Below are positions 16,924-23,906 of a stretch of 64,000 nucleotides of DNA, in pieces. The DNA is taken from positions 124,001-188,000 of the forward strand of contig NZ_JAPNLH010000004.1 in assembly GCF_026627425.1 (NCBI RefSeq), given 5' to 3'. The first letter of the stretch is position 1. Every line of letters begins with the position of its first letter. The notes beneath the pieces were generated by a model that saw nothing but the letters and a program-made list of their open reading frames with translations, ran no database searches and was not told where the DNA came from. A program made the position numbers and the translations under genes. This DNA comes from Arthrobacter endolithicus (GTDB lineage: Bacteria > Actinomycetota > Actinomycetes > Actinomycetales > Micrococcaceae).

Positions 16924-17955
16924 ATGCAGACACTGCCGACTATCTGGTTTGTGCTGATTGCCGTGCTCTGGACCGGCTACCTCTTTCTGGAGGGATTCGA
17001 TCTCGGCGTGGGAATGCTGATGAAGCTGTTCGCCCGGAATAACACCGAGCGCCGCGTCCTACTCAACACTGTGGGACCGGTCTGGGACGGGAATGAAGTC
17101 TGGCTGATCACCGCCGGAGGGGCCATGTTTGCCGCGTTCCCGCTCTGGTATGCCTCGCTCTTTTCCGCCCTGTATATTCCACTGGTCTTTGTGCTCCTAG
17201 GACTGATTTTCCGCGCGGTCGCCTTTGAATACCGGGGCAAAGTCAATACAGAGCAGTGGCGCAACCGCTGGGACTGGGCCATCGCTCTCGGGTCCTTCGT
17301 GTCCGCCTTCGGCATTGGTGCCGCCCTCGCGCTGACCACCACCGGCCTGCCGCTGAACGCCAACGGTGACCGGGTGGGAGGGCCTTTCGCCTGGTTTAGT
17401 TGGTACGCCGTGCTCGGAGGCTTCGCCGTCGTCGGCTTCTCCTTGGTGCACGCCGCCGCGTTCCTGGCATTGAAGACCGATGGGGACATCCGTGACCGGA
17501 CCCAACGCCTGGTTACCCGGTGGCTGCCGGTGGGGTTGTTGCCGCTGGTGGTCTGGGTGGTGCTGGTGACCTACCGGCATGGCCAGGTGTTCAGTTGGTT
17601 GCTTGTTGCGGTGGCCGCGGTAGCCGCCGTGGCAGCGTGGCGGCTGGCGCGACAGGGCAGGGAAGGCTGGAGCTTCCTGGGACTGGGGGTCTTCCTCCTG
17701 ACCGGCAGTGCGGCACTCTTTGGCTCCGTGTTCCCGGTGGTCCTGCCGTCCACCCTGAATCACGACTGGGACCTGACCGTCAGTAACGCTTCCTCCTCGC
17801 CCTACACCTTGGGGCTGATGAGCATCGTCGCCTGTGTGGGCATCCCTCTGGTGCTGGCGTATCAAGGCTGGACCTATTGGGTCTTCCGCAAACGGGTCAG
17901 TTCGTCCCATCTGCCGCCCACGCATGATGTGTTGCCCGCCGTGGGACGGGTCTAA
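16924..17955 (+). CDS. cydB: Cytochrome bd oxidase subunit II
   Basis: Second membrane subunit of cytochrome bd oxidase; 343 residues. The N-terminal segment TGYLFLEGFDLGVGML and the stretch LLNTVGPVWDGNEVWLITAGGAMFAAFP are the most conserved parts of the family. About eight to nine hydrophobic segments are visible. It follows cydA by 116 bases and is followed directly by cydDC, with the stop only one base before the proposed GTG start. The ATG start is preceded by AAAGGA. Confidence 0.95.
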   Translation: MQTLPTIWFVLIAVLWTGYLFLEGFDLGVGMLMKLFARNNTERRVLLNTVGPVWDGNEVWLITAGGAMFAAFPLWYASLFSALYIPLVFVLLGLIFRAVAFEYRGKVNTEQWRNRWDWAIALGSFVSAFGIGAALALTTTGLPLNANGDRVGGPFAWFSWYAVLGGFAVVGFSLVHAAAFLALKTDGDIRDRTQRLVTRWLPVGLLPLVVWVVLVTYRHGQVFSWLLVAVAAVAAVAAWRLARQGREGWSFLGLGVFLLTGSAALFGSVFPVVLPSTLNHDWDLTVSNASSSPYTLGLMSIVACVGIPLVLAYQGWTYWVFRKRVSSSHLPPTHDVLPAVGRV

Positions 17956-17956
17956 C

Positions 17957-20900
17957 GTGGTTGTGCCAAAGCGCCTGCCATTGCCCACCGGTTCGCAGCG
18001 GACCTTGTATCTGCTCGGCCTGCTGAGCGCGCTAAAGGCACTGACGTGGGTGCTGCTGGCGCAGGCAGTGGTGAACGGAATAGCCGCCCTGATCTCGGCA
18101 CCCGGGAGTCTGCCGGGAGCGTTGCTGCTGGGCGTAGCCGCGGCACTTTCCCGGGCGGCCACGGTCTGGGGCATCGCCGTCGTGGCGCGGCGGACAGCGG
18201 CCGGTGCCAAAGAAGACCTGCGGCTAAAACTTGCCGCCCGGATGGTGCAGGACGGTGGCCACGGTTCCGGCGGACAGGGCGCCGGGACCGTGCTGGCCAC
18301 GCGTGGGCTGGACGCGATGGACAATTACTACACACAGTTTCTGCCCGCTCTGCTGGCGTGCGCCACCGTGCCGCTGCTGATCGGGGCCAGGGTGCTGCTG
18401 GCCGATTGGGTCAGCGCGGTGATAGTTGTCCTCACGGTTCCGCTGGTGCCGTTGTTCATGGCGCTGATCGGCATGCACACCCAGGACCAAGTGGAACGCG
18501 CGGCCGGTGCGCTGTCGAGGCTGTCCAATCATCTGGTGGAACTGGCGAAGGGGCTTCCGGTATTGGTGGGACTGGGCCGGGCCAGGGCGCAGACCGAGGC
18601 GCTGCGCAGGGTTGCTGACGACTACCGCCGCACCACGATGGGCACGCTGCGGGTGGCCTTCCTCTCCGCGCTGGCACTGGAACTGATCGCTACCCTCTCG
18701 GTCGCCGTCGTCGCCGTCTTCATTGGGCTGCGGCTGGTGCAGGGATCGATGGATCTGGAAACGGGCCTGTTGGTGCTCATTCTGGTGCCGGAGTGCTACC
18801 TCCCGCTGCGCGAGCTGGGCACCGCGCACCATGCCAGCGAAGACGGACGCGTTGCGCTGGCACGGGCCGAAGGAATTCTGGCCGCTCCGGGTTCGGTGCC
18901 GCTGTCCCGGCAGGCGATTAAGTCGGCGCGGCTGACGGACTCAAGGGACGGCGGCACGTTGGCTGATTGTGTCGTTCAGGACGACGGCGACGAGCTGGCT
19001 GACAGCAATGCTCAGGGCGGCAGCGTGCGGGCTTCTGTAGACCCGCGGGCTCCGGAGGTCGGCGTCGCAGGGTTGCATGTCGGATATCCGGACCGGAACA
19101 CTGAGGCAGTCTCGGCGCTGACTTTCACGGCCCCCGCGGGGCAGATCACCGCCATTTCAGGTCCGAGCGGCTGCGGAAAATCCACCGTGCTGCACGTGCT
19201 GGCCAGCATTGTCGCGCCGCTTGAGAACGAAATTGTCGCGCCGCTTGCGAACGAAACGACGGGAACGTCCGCTGCCGCCTCGGGGGTCCGGGTCAGCGGC
19301 AGCATCACCGGGATAGACCCCGACCGCCTGGCCTGGGTGCCGCAGCATCCCGCCACCGTGGCGCAGACCGCGCGCGCGGAGGTGGAAATCTACGGTGCGG
19401 CTGGAACTACAAGGAGCAGCGGAACCGCGAGAAGCGAGACAGTGACCAGCGAGACAGGACCCAGCGATAGAGTGCCCAGCGAGACAGTGCCCAGCGAAGC
19501 GTCGGCCAGCGGGACCGCGGATATGCTCTTGGCCCGGGTGGGTCTCACATATGCGGCCCTGCGGCACCCGGCGGAGCTTAGCCCGGGGGAGCTGCGGCGT
19601 CTTGCGCTGGCCCGGGCGTTGGCACGGATTGAAGCGGGCGCCACCGTGCTCCTCCTCGATGAGCCCACCGCCCATCTGGACGCTCTCACGGCACGCAGCA
19701 TCGAGCGGACCATCCGTGACCTCCGCGGGAGGGTCACCATTATTGTGGTGGCGCACAATAAATCCACGCTCGCGCTCGCCGATCACGTGGTCCACCTCGA
19801 TGCCCGCGGCCTGCGGACGGACGACGTTAATGCTGGCGCTGACGCTGACGCTGCCGCTGCCGCTGACGCTGCCGCTGCCGCTGACGCTGCCGCTGACGCT
19901 GACGCTGACGCTGACGCTGACGCTGACGCTGACGCTGACGCTGACGCTGACGCTGACGCTGACGCTGACGCTGACGCTGCCGCTGACGCTGCCGCTGACG
20001 CTGCCGCTGACGCTGCCGCCGAAGCGGCAGTTGATGCCTCCGTGGCGGCCTCCGCCGCCGCCCCCGCAAACGTCAGCGTGAGCAGTGAGGAAACGTCGAG
20101 CCTGCCGCTCGCCGTCTCGGGGGAGGCAGCCCCGGGCATCCCCCGTGGTTGGAGCGGCTCTGCCGGTGACGCAGCGACCACTCCTGCCTCGGCAGGCAGC
20201 GGCCTTAAGGTTGGCACCGCACGACTGTTGAAACTGCTGGTCGGCGTGCTGGAACCGTGGCGTCCGCGGTTCCTGCTCGCCGTCGTCGCCGGCGCCGTGG
20301 CGACGCTGGCGGCCCTTGCACTGACCGCTCTCTCCGGCTGGCTGATCGTGCGCGCCAGCCAGCAGCCGGCCATTCTGTATCTGCTCGTCGCCATTGTGGG
20401 CGTTCGGTTCTTTGGGCTGCTCCGGGCACTTTCCCGGTACTGCGAGCGACTCTGGCTGCACGATGCGGTCTTCGCGTCACTGACCCGTCTGCGCGTGCGC
20501 GTTTGGGAATCCCTCGCATTGCGCGTGCTATCCCGGCGTTCGCTGCTGCGCGGTGACGGCGCGGTGGATCACCTGATCGGGGATTTCGATGCCGTGCGTG
20601 ATCTGGCACCTCGGGTGGTGTTGCCCCCTGCCGCCGGTCTGTTGGCCGCGGCTGCGGTCATAACGACGACGGCGCTGCTGCTGCCTGCCGCCGTGCCGCT
20701 CCAGCTCGTGGTGCTCGCCGGTGCCGTGCTGCTGGCCCCGGCCGTCGCCCTCTGGGCCGACAATCGAGCCGGCGTTGCCGAACATCGGCACCGTTCCGCC
20801 GTCATCCGCACCGTCAGCGTGCTGCTTGGCGCGGCGGCGGATCTGCGTGTCAATCGCGCGGAAGGACCGCTGCTGAATGAGCTGCGCCGGGACGATCACG

Positions 20901-21934
20901 AGGCGACGGCGGCGGTGCAGCGGGCAGCCCGGGCACAGGGAACAGCGCAGGGACTGTTGGTTCTGCTCTCCGCCGTAGGCGCTTTCGGCATGCTCGCTAT
21001 AGGTGCCGGACAGGTCGCGGCCGGGGCACTGCCGGTGGAGGCGTTGGCCGCGCTGGTGCTGCTGAATCTCTCCCTCGTGGACGCGTTTGCACCGGTCAGC
21101 GCCGCAGTGCAGCTCTGGCCCGCGCTGCGAACGGTGCTGGCCCGCTTCAGCGATGACTTTGCGCCCGAGCCCGGAGCCGGGCACATCGTCGCTGAAGTTG
21201 CCGAGCCCGCGGTGATGCTGGCGGTGCATTCCCGCCGCGGTTCCGAAACGCCCGGTATTGGGCTAACAGGCGTCACGGCCCGCTGGCCGGATTCTGCCGC
21301 ATCAGTTTTCAGCGGGCTGGACGCAGCCGTACGCGGCGGCGAATGGCTCACGGTGACGGGGGAATCGGGGTCCGGGAAATCCACTCTGCTTGCCGTGATG
21401 CTCGGCTTTCTGGCACCTGTGGAGGGGCACTGTACCTCCACAGGCCGGATCGCCTGGTGCCCGCAGCAGGGACACCTCTTCGACTCCTCGCTGCGGGCGA
21501 ATCTGCTGCTGGCCCGCTCACGGGACGATGAACCAACCGAGGCCGAGCTGGTCAAGGTGCTCGACGCCGTCGGCCTCGGTACTTTACTTCGCCAGCTCCC
21601 GCGCGGGCTGGACACCCGGCTCGGCCCCGAGGGCAGCCACCTCTCTGGTGGCCAGCGCCAGCGGGTCGCGGTCGCCCGGACACTGCTCACCGGTGCAGAC
21701 ATCCTGCTGCTCGATGAACCAACGGCGCATTTGGACGCCGAATCGGCGGCCGCATTGATGGTCGATTTGCGCCGGGCTCTGCGGGACAAAGCGGTTGTGC
21801 TGGTCACCCACGACGCAGCGGTGTGCGATCCCGGGGATCTCCGGCTGGAACTCGGTGGCCGTGCCGGACGCAGTGACGATACCGTCGCTGCCATAGCGTT
21901 GGCCAACACCTGTCAGGCTTTGGTGGGTGTCTGA
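17957..21934 (+). CDS. cydDC: Fused thiol reductant ABC exporter CydD-CydC
   Basis: A single 1325-residue chain containing both half-transporters that export glutathione/cysteine-type thiols and are needed to assemble cytochrome bd. CydD membrane domain is about residues 15-320; its ATPase has Walker A GPSGCGKST near 402, signature SPGELRRLALARAL and Walker B TVLLLDEPTAHLD. A low-complexity linker follows (residues 626-687 almost only Ala-Asp/Ala-Ala). CydC membrane domain begins near 755; its ATPase has GESGSGKST near 1134, LSGGQRQRVAVART and ILLLDEPTAHLD. I chose GTG 17957, one base after the cydB stop; GTG 17963 is possible, and the frame is open back to 17834 inside cydB. Internal 24-bp and 15-bp tandem repeats enlarge the CydD ATPase. 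Confidence 0.93.
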   Translation: MVVPKRLPLPTGSQRTLYLLGLLSALKALTWVLLAQAVVNGIAALISAPGSLPGALLLGVAAALSRAATVWGIAVVARRTAAGAKEDLRLKLAARMVQDGGHGSGGQGAGTVLATRGLDAMDNYYTQFLPALLACATVPLLIGARVLLADWVSAVIVVLTVPLVPLFMALIGMHTQDQVERAAGALSRLSNHLVELAKGLPVLVGLGRARAQTEALRRVADDYRRTTMGTLRVAFLSALALELIATLSVAVVAVFIGLRLVQGSMDLETGLLVLILVPECYLPLRELGTAHHASEDGRVALARAEGILAAPGSVPLSRQAIKSARLTDSRDGGTLADCVVQDDGDELADSNAQGGSVRASVDPRAPEVGVAGLHVGYPDRNTEAVSALTFTAPAGQITAISGPSGCGKSTVLHVLASIVAPLENEIVAPLANETTGTSAAASGVRVSGSITGIDPDRLAWVPQHPATVAQTARAEVEIYGAAGTTRSSGTARSETVTSETGPSDRVPSETVPSEASASGTADMLLARVGLTYAALRHPAELSPGELRRLALARALARIEAGATVLLLDEPTAHLDALTARSIERTIRDLRGRVTIIVVAHNKSTLALADHVVHLDARGLRTDDVNAGADADAAAAADAAAAADAAADADADADADADADADADADADADADADAAADAAADAAADAAAEAAVDASVAASAAAPANVSVSSEETSSLPLAVSGEAAPGIPRGWSGSAGDAATTPASAGSGLKVGTARLLKLLVGVLEPWRPRFLLAVVAGAVATLAALALTALSGWLIVRASQQPAILYLLVAIVGVRFFGLLRALSRYCERLWLHDAVFASLTRLRVRVWESLALRVLSRRSLLRGDGAVDHLIGDFDAVRDLAPRVVLPPAAGLLAAAAVITTTALLLPAAVPLQLVVLAGAVLLAPAVALWADNRAGVAEHRHRSAVIRTVSVLLGAAADLRVNRAEGPLLNELRRDDHEATAAVQRAARAQGTAQGLLVLLSAVGAFGMLAIGAGQVAAGALPVEALAALVLLNLSLVDAFAPVSAAVQLWPALRTVLARFSDDFAPEPGAGHIVAEVAEPAVMLAVHSRRGSETPGIGLTGVTARWPDSAASVFSGLDAAVRGGEWLTVTGESGSGKSTLLAVMLGFLAPVEGHCTSTGRIAWCPQQGHLFDSSLRANLLLARSRDDEPTEAELVKVLDAVGLGTLLRQLPRGLDTRLGPEGSHLSGGQRQRVAVARTLLTGADILLLDEPTAHLDAESAAALMVDLRRALRDKAVVLVTHDAAVCDPGDLRLELGGRAGRSDDTVAAIALANTCQALVGV
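19208..19255. repeat. 24-bp tandem duplication inside cydD
   Basis: Two copies of attgtcgcgccgcttgngaa plus cgaa differ by one base and add eight residues (IVAPLENE, IVAPLANE) shortly after Walker A of the first ATPase domain. The frame is kept. Confidence 0.9.
19433..19507. repeat. 15-bp tandem repeat, 5 copies, inside cydD
   Basis: Imperfect units of agcgagacagtgccc encode pentapeptides SETVT, SETGP, SDRVP, SETVP, SEASA. They form an insertion between the Q-loop and signature regions of the first ATPase domain. The frame is kept. Confidence 0.9.
19832..20017. repeat. Hexanucleotide (GCTGAC/GCTGCC) array, 31 units, in cydDC
   Basis: After one GCTGGC unit, 30 units of GCTGAC or GCTGCC encode alternating Ala-Asp and Ala-Ala dipeptides that form the linker between CydD and CydC. 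The middle is an uninterrupted run of GCTGAC units, expected to be slippage-prone in steps of two residues. The array is open in all frames and creates repeat-like shadow proteins on the other strand. Confidence 0.97.
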
Positions 21935-22082
21935 GCGGCATGCATGGCGGGCGCTCTGCCATGGATTTGGACGGATGCCGTGGAAATTCCCAGGGCATCT
22001 GTCCAGCGCACCGGCACATTGGATGACCGGGTCCCGCTTGTGCGATCGCGATGGGCCTTTGGCGGGATGCAATCGGTCACAA

Positions 22083-22094
22083 TAGGCTGGCGGC
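22083..22094 (+). promoter_or_regulatory. Leaderless -10 element of the GNAT gene
   Basis: TAGGCT (22083-22088) plus six bases leads directly to the ATG at 22095. The 160-base gap from cydDC (21935-22094) shows no other clear element. Confidence 0.6.
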
Positions 22095-23084
22095 ATGAGC
22101 GAATCCTTCCGTGTTGCCCTGCCGGCAGCCGCGAATCTGCAGTTCCGCGCCATCACGTCCGCAGATATTGACCAGTGGCTGGCGTTGATTGAACGGATTG
22201 CGGCGGCCGAGAAACCGCCTTGGCATGACCAGCGTGCGGACCTGGAGCAGGTCTTTGCCAGCAGCAAGAACGATCCGGCCGTCAATACGGTGATCGGTCT
22301 GGACAGCGAGGGCGCTGCTCGCGCCTACGGCCAAGTGACCAAAAATGACGGGGGGCCCAAGGCCTATGCCTTTGGCGGTGTGGACCCGCTGTGGCAGCGT
22401 CGGGGAATCGGTTCGGCCGTACTGCGCTGGCAGCTGGCCCAGGCAAAGTGCCGTTTTGCCGGGGATAGCCAGGCACCGGTGGTGGTGCGCGCTCATTCCC
22501 AGGAGGACAACGCGGCAGAACGTGCTCTGCTCTCCGGAGCGGAATTTAGGCCGGTGCGGTATTTCACCGAGATGGTGAGGCCGTTGGCCGGTGACATTCC
22601 CCAGGTCGCGTTGGACGCCGGGATTGAGCTGCTTCCTTTCACGCCCGAACGATCCGAAGAAGTACGGGCTGCACATAACGAGGCGTTTGCCGATCATTGG
22701 GGCTCTGAACCCCGCGATGAGGAGGCCTGGGGGTTCATGGTTAACCACCCGCTGGCACGTCCGGACTTCAGTGCCATTGCCGTGGACCGCGGCACGGGGG
22801 AGGTGGTGGGGTACCAACTGGCCAGTTACGACCCGGACCCTCTCAACACGCGGGGACGGCACGAAGGCTACACGGAATTGCTGGGCATCCGCCGGCCCTG
22901 GCGCGGCCGCAGGATTGCTGCGGCGCTGCTGGCTGATGCGATGGAACGCTTCCAGTCAGCCGGGATGGATTACGCGACTCTGGATGTGGACACGGAGAAC
23001 CCCTCCGGAGCCTTTGGTCTCTACGAGCGGATGGGATTCCGGCCAACGCACCGCTCGGCAGCCTGGGACTGCGAGCCCGGCTGA
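22095..23084 (+). CDS. GNAT acetyltransferase with two GNAT domains
   Basis: A 329-residue cytosolic protein. Two GNAT folds in tandem are suggested: the acetyl-CoA loop of the first is LWQRRGIGSAVLRWQL near residue 100, and that of the second is RRPWRGRRIAAALLADAMERF near 265, followed by the typical YATLDVDTENPSGAFGLYERMGF. The tandem layout recalls mycothiol synthase MshD and its relatives, but I see nothing that fixes the substrate. The start is supported by a leaderless -10. The last 27 bases including the stop are duplicated 51 bases downstream (23112-23138). Confidence 0.85.
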   Translation: MSESFRVALPAAANLQFRAITSADIDQWLALIERIAAAEKPPWHDQRADLEQVFASSKNDPAVNTVIGLDSEGAARAYGQVTKNDGGPKAYAFGGVDPLWQRRGIGSAVLRWQLAQAKCRFAGDSQAPVVVRAHSQEDNAAERALLSGAEFRPVRYFTEMVRPLAGDIPQVALDAGIELLPFTPERSEEVRAAHNEAFADHWGSEPRDEEAWGFMVNHPLARPDFSAIAVDRGTGEVVGYQLASYDPDPLNTRGRHEGYTELLGIRRPWRGRRIAAALLADAMERFQSAGMDYATLDVDTENPSGAFGLYERMGFRPTHRSAAWDCEPG

Positions 23085-23138
23085 CCGGGAAGACAAGCAG
23101 TGCGGGAAGCGGCCTGGGACTGCGGACCCGGCTGACCG
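23061..23138. repeat. 27-bp direct duplication of the GNAT gene end
   Basis: 23061-23087 (last GNAT codons, TGA and three more bases) recurs at 23112-23138 with two base changes. The copies are separated by 24 bases. Confidence 0.85.
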
Positions 23139-23216
23139 TGGGAGCGGCCTGAGCAGTCTGAGGTTACGGGCCGGACGGAGCGCAGAGCCAGCGTGCGCAG
23201 CGTGCGCCGCCAAGGC

Positions 23217-23306
23217 GTGCCCCGCCTGGGTGTGCGCCGCCTGGGTGTGCGCCGCCTGGGTGTGCCCCGCCTGGGTGTGCGCCGCCTGGGTGTGCGCCGC
23301 CTGGGT
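23217..23306. repeat. 15-bp minisatellite with 45-bp higher order
   Basis: Six near-perfect units of gtgcgccgcctgggt are flanked by degenerate units at 23202-23216 and 23307-23321. One base alternates in the pattern C, G, G, C, G, G, (C), so the real repeating block is 45 bp made of three units. It fills the gap between the convergent GNAT and DinB genes and is open in both directions, but no start site supports translation. Confidence 0.93.
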
Positions 23307-23343
23307 GTGCCCCGCCGAGGCGGATTGGGCTGCTGCGGCCGGC

Positions 23344-23862
23344 TTAGCCGTCCACGTCGTGCAGGTGATGGACAACCTCGTGCAAAAAGTACCCCGAGAG
23401 GCTCCCTACGCTGAAGGACTTGCCGTCGCTGCGCCGCCCGGTCCGGGGCCACTGGTCCTGTGACACGGCGGCGAAAGTCTCGGCGATTTCCTCGCCGGCA
23501 TCCCTTAGGGCTGCGCTGACCTCCGCGGGGTCCGAACCGTTGTAATCCCCGTCGATGCACGCCTGGTCCTGGTCCCAGTTGGCGAATTCCGGGTCGTCGC
23601 CCGCAAGCATCAGCTCCAGGCGCTGGTCGAAGAGGCCAAAGACGTCACGGACGTGGCAGGCATATTCCAGCGCGGACCAGGTGGTCTCATTCGGGCGCTC
23701 GGCGACGTTCTGCCGGCGCAGGACCATGTGCCAGCGGGGCAGCAGCTCCGGTAAGGCGCTTGCCGCCGTCGCGGGTGTGGTGCTGGCTGCTTCAAAGCCG
23801 CATTCGGGGCAGGGACGGGCACACACCCAGGTCCAGTCTTTGGTGTCCGGAGTGATGATCAT
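23344..23862 (-). CDS. DinB/YfiT-like four-helix protein
   Basis: A 172-residue protein of the DinB-like fold, whose members are usually metal-dependent thiol S-transferases or of unknown role. Seen in the sequence: an N-terminal CARPCPECGF that may bind metal, TTWSALEYACHVRDVFGLFDQRLELML with the first conserved histidine, and YFLHEVVHHLHDVDG at the C-terminus with the clustered histidines typical of the metal site. TAGACT is six bases before the ATG, so the mRNA is likely leaderless. It converges on the GNAT gene across the minisatellite. Confidence 0.82.
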   Translation of the reverse strand: MIITPDTKDWTWVCARPCPECGFEAASTTPATAASALPELLPRWHMVLRRQNVAERPNETTWSALEYACHVRDVFGLFDQRLELMLAGDDPEFANWDQDQACIDGDYNGSDPAEVSAALRDAGEEIAETFAAVSQDQWPRTGRRSDGKSFSVGSLSGYFLHEVVHHLHDVDG

Positions 23863-23874
23863 GGCAACAGTCTA
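23863..23874 (-). promoter_or_regulatory. Leaderless -10 element of the DinB gene
   Basis: On the minus strand TAGACT, six bases (GTTGCC), then ATG at 23862. Confidence 0.6.
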
Positions 23875-23906
23875 GGCACACCCGCGAACGCGGGCTCGCT
23901 TTCGCG

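Noticed and set aside
19827-20069. Repeat-like antisense proteins (Val-Ser, Gln-Arg runs) opposite the cydDC linker
   Set aside because: They arise because the hexamer array is open in every frame; no start site or domain supports translation.
23202-23321. Possible CRISPR-like array
   Set aside because: Units abut directly with no unique spacers, are only 15 bp, and no cas gene is present.
22591-23463. Plus-strand open frame running from the GNAT gene through the minisatellite
   Set aside because: It is out of frame with the GNAT gene, and its C-terminal Cys/Trp repeats are just the minisatellite translated.
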